A stretch of DNA of 11,581 nt, taken from the NCBI GenBank assembly GCA_947647645.1, contig CANSLE010000052.1, forward strand, positions 1 through 11,581, given 5' to 3'. Below, piece by piece: positions 5,745-11,581 of the stretch. The translations under genes were made by a program, and so were the position numbers. The notes beneath the pieces were generated by a model, which saw only the letters and a list, made by a program, of their open reading frames with translations, was not told where the DNA came from and did not search any database. The stretch's first letter is position 1. Every line of letters begins with the position of its first letter. The DNA comes from an uncultured Microbacterium sp. (GTDB lineage: Bacteria > Actinomycetota > Actinomycetes > Actinomycetales > Microbacteriaceae).

Positions 5745-7172
5745 ATGATCGAGAACGCATCACCACCGGCGGCTGGACGTTCACGCCTCGGGGCGGTCGT
5801 CGGGCTCCTCGTGTTCTGTGAGCTGGCCAGCGGCTTCGTGCAGGGGTACTACTCCCCCCTGCTGCCGGAGATCGCGCGCTGGCTTCAGGTCAACGACGCC
5901 GACATCCCCTGGTTCCTCACCGTGCAGACGCTCTCCGCCGCCGTCTGCGTGCCGCTGCTTTCCCGGCTGGGGGACATGTTCGGGCACCGCCGGGTGCTGC
6001 GGATCGCGATGATCGTCGTGGCCCTCGGTGTCGTGGTGATCGCTGTGGTGCCCAGCTATCCCGCGGTGCTCGCCGCGCGCGTGCTGCAAGGCCCGATAGC
6101 GGTCTGGCTGCCGCTGGAGATCGCGATCATCCACGGGCACCTCAGCGGCGACCGCGCACGCAGAGGCGTGGGGATGCTGGTGTCGTTCCTGACCGGCGGA
6201 GCCATCGTGGGCACGATCACCGCCGGGGTGGTTTCTGCGGCGTCGCCGTCGCTGACGCTCACGCTTCTGGTCCCCCTGCTGCCGCTGACGGTCAGCCTGT
6301 GGGCGGTGTTCTTCCGGATTCCCGAATCCCCCGAGCGCACCCCGAGCCGTATCGATGTTCCCGGGTTCCTCGGACTCGCCGTGGCGATGGTGGCATTGCT
6401 GCTCGGTCTGAGCAGCGCCCAGTCCGGCGGACTGGCCTCCCCGACGACGTGGTGGATTCTCGGGTTCTCGGTCGTCATGCTCGCGGCGTGGGTCTGGTGG
6501 GAGCGACGGACCGCGTCGCCCGCAATCGACATCCGCCTCGCCCTGTCGCGCCGCGCGGGCCCGATCCACCTGGCCGGGTTCCTGTTCGGTGCGGTCATGT
6601 TCGGCGCGCAAGCTCCCCTCACCACATTCCTCAGCGCCGATCCGGACTCGACAGGCTACGGCTTCGCCGCCAGCGCCACCACCATCTCGCTCGTCGTGGC
6701 CGGACTCGCCCTGTTCGCCACAATCGGTGCGGCCCTGTTCGCCCCGATCGCGAACCTGCTCGGGCCCCGCGCCGCCTTGCTCACGGGCGCCGCGCTGCCC
6801 GCGGCGGGGAGTTTCTTCTTGGCCGTCTGTCACACCGAGCTGTGGCAGGTGTGGGTGTACGCGATCGTCTCCGGCGCTGGCATGGGGCTGCTCCTCGGCG
6901 GCCTGCCCGCGATTCTGGCCGAACTGACCCCCAAGGGGCAGACCGGCGCATCGGTCGGCGTGTACAACTCCCTCCGCCCGTTGGGCGGCGCCGTCGGCGG
7001 CGCGGTGTTCGCCGCCATCCTCGGAGCCTGGACCGCCGCCGGCAGCACCTCGGCCGGACTCGGGGGCTACCAGGTGATCTGGGTCTGCTCTGCCGTTGCC
7101 TTCCTGATCGCCTTGATCGCGCTGCTGTTCCTCCACCTTGCCGGGCACACGGCAACCCCGAGCCGCTCGTGA
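5745..7172 (+). CDS. MFS transporter, DHA2-type with 14 membrane helices
   Basis: The 475-aa protein is a major facilitator superfamily permease of the drug:H+ antiporter-2 type, expected to export a small organic compound across the cytoplasmic membrane using the proton gradient. About 14 hydrophobic segments can be counted, the first at residues 14-31 and the last at about 447-467. The cytoplasmic loop after helix 2 carries motif A, LGDMFGHRRVLRI (75-87). ATG 5745 follows GGAG five bases upstream; an in-frame ATG at 5697 would add 16 residues without a ribosome-binding site. It is first in an operon with the M20 amidohydrolase (52-bp gap) and the second CapA-like gene, and the operator upstream links it to the TetR. 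Pairing with a TetR repressor is typical for efflux pumps. Import instead of export cannot be excluded because a hydrolase follows. Confidence 0.92.
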   Translation: MIENASPPAAGRSRLGAVVGLLVFCELASGFVQGYYSPLLPEIARWLQVNDADIPWFLTVQTLSAAVCVPLLSRLGDMFGHRRVLRIAMIVVALGVVVIAVVPSYPAVLAARVLQGPIAVWLPLEIAIIHGHLSGDRARRGVGMLVSFLTGGAIVGTITAGVVSAASPSLTLTLLVPLLPLTVSLWAVFFRIPESPERTPSRIDVPGFLGLAVAMVALLLGLSSAQSGGLASPTTWWILGFSVVMLAAWVWWERRTASPAIDIRLALSRRAGPIHLAGFLFGAVMFGAQAPLTTFLSADPDSTGYGFAASATTISLVVAGLALFATIGAALFAPIANLLGPRAALLTGAALPAAGSFFLAVCHTELWQVWVYAIVSGAGMGLLLGGLPAILAELTPKGQTGASVGVYNSLRPLGGAVGGAVFAAILGAWTAAGSTSAGLGGYQVIWVCSAVAFLIALIALLFLHLAGHTATPSRS

Positions 7173-7224
7173 GCTGAACGCCCCTGGTATTCCGTCACTA
7201 CCCGACCAGAACTGGAAGCACCGC

Positions 7225-8469
7225 ATGGCATCGACCACGGCACACCCGACGCACGTCACCGGCCGCACCGACTACCTGGCTGAAGCGCGCGCGCTGGCCG
7301 ACGACCTCATCGCGCTGCGCCGCGCGATCCACGCTGACCCGGAGGTGGGACTGCACACACCCCGAACCCAGCAGCGCATCCTCGACGCACTCGACGGGCT
7401 CGGGTTGGAGATCATCACCGGCCGACAGCTCAGCTCAATCGTCGCAATCCTGCGCGGAGCGCACCCCGGCCCCGCTGTGCTCCTGCGTGGCGACACCGAC
7501 GCACTGCCGATCATCGAACAGACCGGACTGGAGTTCGCGTCCACCAATGGTGCGATGCACGCCTGCGGTCACGACCTGCACGCCACAGGGGTTGTCGGCG
7601 CCGCGCGGCTGCTCGCCGCTCATCGGGGCGAGATCCACGGCTCGATCGTGTTCATGTTCCAGCCCGGAGAGGAAGGGCACGGCGGGGCACGGATCATGAT
7701 CGACGAAGGTCTCCTCGAAGCCGCCGGCACCGAGATCATCGCCGCATACGCCGTGCACGTAGCCCCCGGTCCGCGAGGCGTGTTCGCCACCCGAGCGGGC
7801 ACCGTGTGCGCGGGATCCGGCGACCTCACGATCACCGTCCGCGGCCGCGGCGGACACGGCTCCCAACCGCACCAGACGATCGACCCCGTTCCCATCGCCG
7901 CCGAGATCGTGCTCGCGTTGCAGAGCACCGTCACCCGCAGCTTCGATGTGTTCGACCCGGTCGTCGTCACGGTGACACAACTGGAGACCGACAGCGACGC
8001 CATCAACGTCACGCCCGAGCACGCGCGTCTGCACGCCACGGTGCGCGCACTCACCCCGGCCGCCGTCGCGACCCTTCACGAGCGCCTCCCCGCGCTGGCC
8101 CATGGCATCGCGACCGCGCACGGCGCGACGGCCGACGTCGAACTCGACTTCCGCTACCCGCCCACCATCAACGACGCCGACACCACCGCCACGACGATCG
8201 CCCGCCTCGGCTCCCTCCTCGGGCCGCACCGCGTGGCGACCGCCCCCACCCCACTCATGGGATCTGAGGACTTCTCCTTCGTGCTCGACCGCGTGCCCGG
8301 AACCTTCCTTGCTCTGCTTGCCACCCCACCCGGCACCGACCCGACTACCGCGGAGTTCAACCACTCACCCCGCGTGGTATTCGACGACACCGTTCTCCCC
8401 GACCAGGCTGCTGCCCTCGCCACACTCGCCCACGCCCGCCTCGAGGAGGCACGCCATGACAACCGCTGA
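7225..8469 (+). CDS. M20D-family amidohydrolase (N-acyl amino acid hydrolase type)
   Basis: The 414-aa protein resembles the M20D group (hippurate hydrolase, N-acyl-L-amino acid amidohydrolase, plant IAA-amino acid hydrolases), which cleaves an amide between an acyl group and an amino acid using a dinuclear metal site. Motifs: LRRAIHADPE (31-40), GDTDALP (89-95), HACGHDLH (112-119), PGEEGHGGA (147-155), RGGHGSQPH (208-216), MGSEDFS (345-351) and FNHSPR (378-383). Likely metal ligands are C114, H116, E150, H178 and H380. RGDTDALP replaces the more common RADMDALP. There is no signal peptide, so it works in the cytoplasm. ATG 7225 follows a weak GGAAG; the open frame reaches further upstream without a better start. 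Its last 14 bp overlap the next gene, so the two are translationally coupled. The substrate is unknown. Confidence 0.92.
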   Translation: MASTTAHPTHVTGRTDYLAEARALADDLIALRRAIHADPEVGLHTPRTQQRILDALDGLGLEIITGRQLSSIVAILRGAHPGPAVLLRGDTDALPIIEQTGLEFASTNGAMHACGHDLHATGVVGAARLLAAHRGEIHGSIVFMFQPGEEGHGGARIMIDEGLLEAAGTEIIAAYAVHVAPGPRGVFATRAGTVCAGSGDLTITVRGRGGHGSQPHQTIDPVPIAAEIVLALQSTVTRSFDVFDPVVVTVTQLETDSDAINVTPEHARLHATVRALTPAAVATLHERLPALAHGIATAHGATADVELDFRYPPTINDADTTATTIARLGSLLGPHRVATAPTPLMGSEDFSFVLDRVPGTFLALLATPPGTDPTTAEFNHSPRVVFDDTVLPDQAAALATLAHARLEEARHDNR

Positions 8470-9865
8470 CCCCACCGCCCACACCCCGATGAACCCGCAG
8501 TGGAAGGCGGCGAAAGTGCCCGCCGGATACACCGTCGCGCTTGTCGGCGACATCATCATGAGCCAGCCCATCGCCCGGCTCCTGCGCCGCGAATCCGCAG
8601 ACCTGCTCACTGTCCTCCACTCCGCAGACCTCGTGGTGGGGAACTTCGAAGGCAGCATCATCGACCACCGCACCTTCGACGGACACCCCGCTGCGCAGTC
8701 CGGCTTCGGGTGGCTGACCTCACCCCCCGAAGTCGCAGACGACCTCGTCGAGCTCGGATTCGACCTCCTCTCGCGCGCCAACAACCACAGCACCGATTGG
8801 GGCCACCAGGGACTGGCCAGCACCGACGACCACCTCAACAACGCCGGGCTGCGGCTCGCGGGAACGGGACGCAACTTGTCGGCCGCGCGCGCCCCGGGCT
8901 ACCACGACGGCGAACGCGCCCGCACGAGCCTCGTCTCGTTCACCACGACGTTCGAAGGCGATACCCCCGCCACTGACGCACTCGGGCTCGGCAACGGCCG
9001 TCCCGGGGCCAGCACCCTCCGCCTGACCCCCATCGCGAAGGTCAGTCCCACCCAGCTGCAGGCCCTCCGCGAAATCCGCGACGCGCAGCCACCGGCCTCG
9101 CGACCCGACGTCCTCCTGCAGATCGACGACATGCTCGGCGTGGTCACGCTGTTCGGCCAGCACTACGCGGCCCACGCTCCCGGGGTGGACGAGCCCGTGA
9201 TGCTCGACTACAAAGTCGATCCCGATGACCTCGCCGGCATCCTGCTCAACGTCCGACAGGCCAAGCAGACGTCGGACTTCACCGTCGTGGCCTCACACAC
9301 CCACGAACCGGACAACTGGACGACCACGACACCCGCGTTCCTCCGCAACCTGGCCACGCAATCGTTCGAGCACGGCGCCGACGTGTTCGTGGCCCACGGA
9401 CCCCACCAGCTTCGCGGAATCGAGATCCTCGGCAGTCATGTCGCGTTCTACTCGCTCGGCAACTTCTGCTTCATGGACAACGCCCAAGCCGTCGTGGTCC
9501 GCGAGGAATGGGAACGACGACTGTGGCACCTGGCCCCCGGGCGCGAACGACTTCATCCCGAGAAGACCACCCCCGCCGAGTTCCTCGAATGGATGCGCGT
9601 GGCTGGCGTCTTCGGAGAAGACGTCTGGTTTGAAAGCGTCATCCCCGTCATCGCCTACGACGCAGACGGTGCCATCAACCACATCACCCTCCACCCCGTC
9701 GAGCTGCGCGCACACGGACGCGACGCGGAACGCGGCATCCCCCGCCTCGCCTCCCCAGAAACCGGAGCGGACATCCTCACCCGGCTATCGGCTCTGTCCG
9801 AGCCGTACGGCACAGGAATCGACATCGATCACGCCGCAGGCACCGGGACGATCAAGGGTCGATGA
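8456..9865 (+). CDS. CapA-family metallophosphatase-like protein, copy 2 (soluble)
   Basis: The 469-aa protein is a paralogue of the one at 4141. Motifs: VGDIIM (30-35), NFEGSI (63-68), SRANNHSTDWG (106-116), SHTHE (280-284), AHGPH (313-317) and YSLGN (332-336). The histidine-acid motif is complete here (HTHE), in contrast to copy 1. The C-terminal region shared with copy 1 contains VVVREEWERRLWHL, HPVEL and RGIPRL. No signal peptide or membrane segment is seen. ATG 8456 has GAGGAGG six bases upstream, inside the end of the M20 gene (14-bp overlap), implying coupled translation and a joint function. The frame stays open 354 bp upstream within the M20 gene, but that part is only a shadow. The family name comes from poly-gamma-glutamate synthesis, yet no partner genes are here; the reaction is not known. 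Confidence 0.87.
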   Translation: MTTADPTAHTPMNPQWKAAKVPAGYTVALVGDIIMSQPIARLLRRESADLLTVLHSADLVVGNFEGSIIDHRTFDGHPAAQSGFGWLTSPPEVADDLVELGFDLLSRANNHSTDWGHQGLASTDDHLNNAGLRLAGTGRNLSAARAPGYHDGERARTSLVSFTTTFEGDTPATDALGLGNGRPGASTLRLTPIAKVSPTQLQALREIRDAQPPASRPDVLLQIDDMLGVVTLFGQHYAAHAPGVDEPVMLDYKVDPDDLAGILLNVRQAKQTSDFTVVASHTHEPDNWTTTTPAFLRNLATQSFEHGADVFVAHGPHQLRGIEILGSHVAFYSLGNFCFMDNAQAVVVREEWERRLWHLAPGRERLHPEKTTPAEFLEWMRVAGVFGEDVWFESVIPVIAYDADGAINHITLHPVELRAHGRDAERGIPRLASPETGADILTRLSALSEPYGTGIDIDHAAGTGTIKGR

Positions 9866-9867
9866 TG

Positions 9868-9909
9868 CCGGGGCAGCGCCGCGACTGCGACGATGCCCCT
9901 CCCCGGTTT
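9868..9909. terminator. Possible terminator between capA2 and the convergent gene
   Basis: CCGGGG (9868-9873) pairs with CCCCGG (9901-9906), followed by TTT. The loop is long (27 nt). A second small stem, CCTGC/GCAGG, follows at about 9910-9925. The position between two converging genes supports a terminator but the structure is weak. Confidence 0.35.
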
Positions 9910-9949
9910 CCTGCGCTCACGGCAGGAGACGCGCCGGCCCCGCAGACTC

Positions 9950-10486
9950 CTATCCGGCAGCCCGGAACGCGAACAGATCCCCCGGCGCGAAGCGGTACTC
10001 GTCGTCGCAGCGGTAGCCGCGCAGCCACGGAACACCGTCGACGACGCGCAGGTAGGAGCCCTTCGGCACCTCGACGTCGTCGCTCACGGGGCGTGACGCG
10101 ACCTTCAGTGACCCCTGCGGGGAACGACCAGCGGACAGGACCGAATCCGTCGAATTCGGCTGCGTGAGCCACGCCAGCCTCAGATACGGCGCAGCATCCT
10201 GTGGGCACAGGTCGAGCCCGAGAGCCTGCGCCGCGGCATACACCTGCGGCAGGGTCGCCCCGTCGGGCAGTCCCAGCTCGCCCACCGCGAGAGCGACGAT
10301 CTCGACACGCTCGGGGGCGCGCGGGACGAACATCGGCCCCGCCAGCAGCGCTTGCGCGTGTGCGTTGAGCGAAACGCCACACTCCTGCAGCCGCGCGAAG
10401 AGATCTTCCCGTGAGAGGCCGCCCACGATCACCGCGCTCGGCCCCGGCCATGTCCATGCCGGCGAAGGCGAGACCTGTGCACTCAT
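9950..10486 (-). CDS. Conserved hypothetical protein, 178 aa
   Basis: I do not assign a function. The protein reads like a small soluble family found in actinobacteria and firmicutes, sometimes labelled 'helicase' in databases, although no Walker or helicase motif is visible. Recognisable blocks are FVPRAPERVEIVALAVGELG (53-72), GATLPQVYAAAQALGLDLCP (76-95), LRLAWLTQP (102-110) and, at the C-terminus, GSYLRVVDGVPWLRGYRCDD followed by EYRFAPGDLFAFR, which looks like a compact beta-rich end. No signal peptide or membrane helix is present. ATG 10486 is chosen because TAGCCT (10498-10493) ends 7 bases upstream, fitting a leaderless mRNA; only weak purine runs precede it. It is convergent with capA2 and divergent from the methyltransferase, and is probably backbone rather than part of the CapA cluster. 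Confidence 0.8.
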   Translation of the reverse strand: MSAQVSPSPAWTWPGPSAVIVGGLSREDLFARLQECGVSLNAHAQALLAGPMFVPRAPERVEIVALAVGELGLPDGATLPQVYAAAQALGLDLCPQDAAPYLRLAWLTQPNSTDSVLSAGRSPQGSLKVASRPVSDDVEVPKGSYLRVVDGVPWLRGYRCDDEYRFAPGDLFAFRAAG

Positions 10487-10492
10487 CCGTCC

Positions 10493-10498
10493 AGGCTA
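10493..10498 (-). promoter_or_regulatory. -10 box of the 178-aa hypothetical gene, leaderless type
   Basis: TAGCCT on the minus strand, 6 bp before the ATG, fits TANNNT and places the transcription start at the start codon. No -35 consensus is evident. Confidence 0.5.
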
Positions 10499-10665
10499 GC
10501 TCCGCCCCTGTCGCCGGGAGCATGTGTGCGGCCCGTGACGCGCGGTTCGCGCGGCACGGGGTTCCGGACGCGCACCCACCCATCCGCACGACGCGCCGAC
10601 CCTTCTCAGCGGGTTCAGCCGGTGGAGCTGGACGTGCGCAGCGCCTCGGCTCGCCCACCGCCCGA

Positions 10666-10671
10666 TAGCCT
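10666..10671 (+). promoter_or_regulatory. -10 box of the methyltransferase gene, leaderless type
   Basis: TAGCCT lies 7 bp before the GTG at 10679, the same hexamer as in the divergent promoter at 10493-10498. The roughly 165 bp between the two boxes shows no further recognisable element. Confidence 0.5.
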
Positions 10672-10678
10672 CGTTCGC

Positions 10679-11290
10679 GTGGACGACGTCGCTTCTGCGT
10701 ACGCGGCCCGAGCCGCGGAGTATGCGGACCTTCTCGGGTCGATGACAGCCGTGCACCCGATCGATCGTCGACTCGTGGACCTGTGGGCGCGCAACACGTC
10801 CGGTCGGATCCTCGACGCCGGGTGCGGCCCGGGCCACTGGTCGAACCACCTCCACGGGCTCGGCATCGACGTCCAGGGCATCGACATCGCTGCCGAGTTC
10901 ATCGCTCGGGCCACCTCCGCATACCCCTCGGTGCCGTTCCAGTGCGGGAGCATCGACGCGATCGCTGAGTCCGACGGCTCCCTCGGAGGCGTCCTGTCCT
11001 GGTTCTCGACCATCCACCACGAACCATCCCGCATCGCGCAGCCCCTCTCCGAGTTCGGGCGAGTCCTCCGGCCTGGCGGCACCCTCCTCCTCGGCTACTT
11101 CGACGGCGATGAGGTGGAGCACTTCGACCACGCAGTGACCCGCGCCTACCGATGGCCGGCGCACGAGCTGCATCTCCTGCTCGAGGCCGCCGGCTTCGAC
11201 ATCGTGGAGACCCATCGGCGATCGGAACGAGGCCGTCGCCCCGTCGGCGCGATCCTCTGCGAACGGCGAGACGCGCGCATCACCGGCTGA
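10679..11290 (+). CDS. Class I SAM-dependent methyltransferase
   Basis: The 203-aa protein has a small Rossmann-type methyltransferase domain that moves a methyl group from S-adenosylmethionine to an unknown substrate. Motif I is ILDAGCGPG (44-52), the acidic end of strand 2 is VQGIDI (65-70), a motif-IV-like stretch is GGVLSWFSTIHH (103-114), and RVLRPGGTLLLGYF (128-141) is the usual post-motif. The protein ends with the beta-hairpin part AAGFDIVETHRR. The GTG at 10679 is preferred because TAGCCT lies 7 bp upstream and the VDDVASAYAARAAEYADLLG start resembles related proteins (Y-A-A-R-A-A-E-Y); the frame is open for 51 codons further upstream but those are arginine/proline-rich and not family-like. 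It stands alone; nothing nearby hints at the substrate. Confidence 0.88.
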   Translation: MDDVASAYAARAAEYADLLGSMTAVHPIDRRLVDLWARNTSGRILDAGCGPGHWSNHLHGLGIDVQGIDIAAEFIARATSAYPSVPFQCGSIDAIAESDGSLGGVLSWFSTIHHEPSRIAQPLSEFGRVLRPGGTLLLGYFDGDEVEHFDHAVTRAYRWPAHELHLLLEAAGFDIVETHRRSERGRRPVGAILCERRDARITG

Positions 11291-11456
11291 GAGTCCCGTT
11301 GGCAGGGATGGGTCATCTGCGCCCCGACAGGCGCGTTCCGCTCGACATCGCGGACACGGCCCGCTCGCCGAGCGCTCGGCGCCACCCCGGTCGGACAGAA
11401 CCGTCGGAACGAGTCGCGCGGGGCTTTCGCAGCACCGTCCGCGCCGTGCTCGAGGC
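11291..11456. other. Intergenic stretch without a recognised gene
   Basis: It holds a 16-bp self-complementary run, CGCCGAGCGCTCGGCG (11366-11381), and the short inverted pair AGCAC/GTGCT near 11430-11450, either of which might contribute to termination of the two converging genes. No T-tract accompanies them. Confidence 0.3.
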
Positions 11457-11581
11457 TCAGACCCAATCCGTCTGGGTGAGCTCGGCGCTGCGCAGCGGAT
11501 CGCCCAACTCGGCCTCCTGAGCGGCGGCGAGCGCGCCCACCAGGACGACGTCGGCGCCGAACGTTCCTGCAACCGTGGGAA
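11457..11581 (-). CDS. C-terminal end of an unidentified protein (runs off the right edge)
   Basis: On the minus strand the last 40 codons before TGA at 11457 read through GTFGADVVLVGALAAAQEAE and end in ELTQTDWV. Codon use is strongly GC3-biased, as expected of a true gene. The GADVVLVGALAAA block recalls the C-terminal helix of ROK-family sugar kinases and regulators, but with so little sequence this is a weak suggestion. It converges on the methyltransferase gene. Confidence 0.55.
   Translation of the reverse strand, partial: PTVAGTFGADVVLVGALAAAQEAELGDPLRSAELTQTDWV

Noticed and set aside
5781..7268. 495-codon minus-strand frame opposite the MFS gene
   Set aside because: Gly/Arg/Glu-rich shadow of a GC3-rich gene; the plus strand encodes 14 membrane helices and an MFS motif A.
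8102..8455. Upstream extension of the second CapA frame inside the M20 gene
   Set aside because: Pro/Ser/Arg-rich shadow of the M20 sequence; ATG 8456 has a strong Shine-Dalgarno and gives a start comparable to the first CapA.
4141..9865. Poly-gamma-glutamate capsule operon
   Set aside because: Only CapA-like genes are present; no CapB ligase or CapC membrane protein, and the CapA copies lack membrane anchors.
11366..11381. CGCCGAGCGCTCGGCG palindrome as terminator
   Set aside because: It has no spacer for a loop without opening the centre and no T-tract; kept only as a remark in the intergenic entry.
10496..11572. 358-codon minus-strand frame across the methyltransferase gene
   Set aside because: It is antisense to a frame with a clear SAM-binding motif, and its composition is that of a shadow frame.

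Overview
The window is high-GC DNA with an actinobacterial character, most likely from Microbacteriaceae (a Microbacterium-like genome). This rests on general features: very high third-position GC, a tilS/ppa neighbourhood, TANNNT -10 boxes placed so that several mRNAs would be leaderless, tRNAs without an encoded CCA, and a Tat-exported M23 peptidase. The genus was not confirmed by any search.

Left part (1-3069) looks like chromosomal backbone. It holds the 5' end of tilS (minus strand), a spacer with a perfect 16-bp inverted repeat, inorganic pyrophosphatase ppa (plus), a bidirectional terminator, a Tat-exported coiled-coil/polyglycine/M23 peptidoglycan hydrolase (minus), and then tRNA-Glu(UUC), tRNA-Asp(GUC) and tRNA-Phe(GAA) with terminators.

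Middle part (about 3340-9865) is a self-contained accessory cluster just downstream of tRNA-Phe, all on the plus strand: a TetR-family repressor, a soluble CapA-type metallophosphatase-like protein, a 14-TM MFS (DHA2-type) exporter, an M20D amidohydrolase, and a second CapA-like protein whose start overlaps the amidohydrolase stop. An 18-bp operator-like palindrome covers the -10 box of tetR. An 18-bp site matching it at 15 of 18 positions lies in the promoter region of the MFS-M20-CapA operon. This suggests one repressor controlling two units, tetR-capA1 and mfs-m20-capA2. My inference is a ligand-induced detoxification or catabolic module for an amide-linked compound. The substrate and the role of the two CapA-like proteins are unknown, and the cluster lacks CapB/CapC, so it is not a polyglutamate capsule locus.

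Right part (9866-11581) looks like backbone again: a 178-aa conserved hypothetical protein (minus) and a class I SAM methyltransferase (plus), transcribed divergently and both with leaderless-type starts, then the C-terminal end of an unidentified minus-strand gene. No rRNA, CRISPR array, insertion sequence or integrase gene was found.
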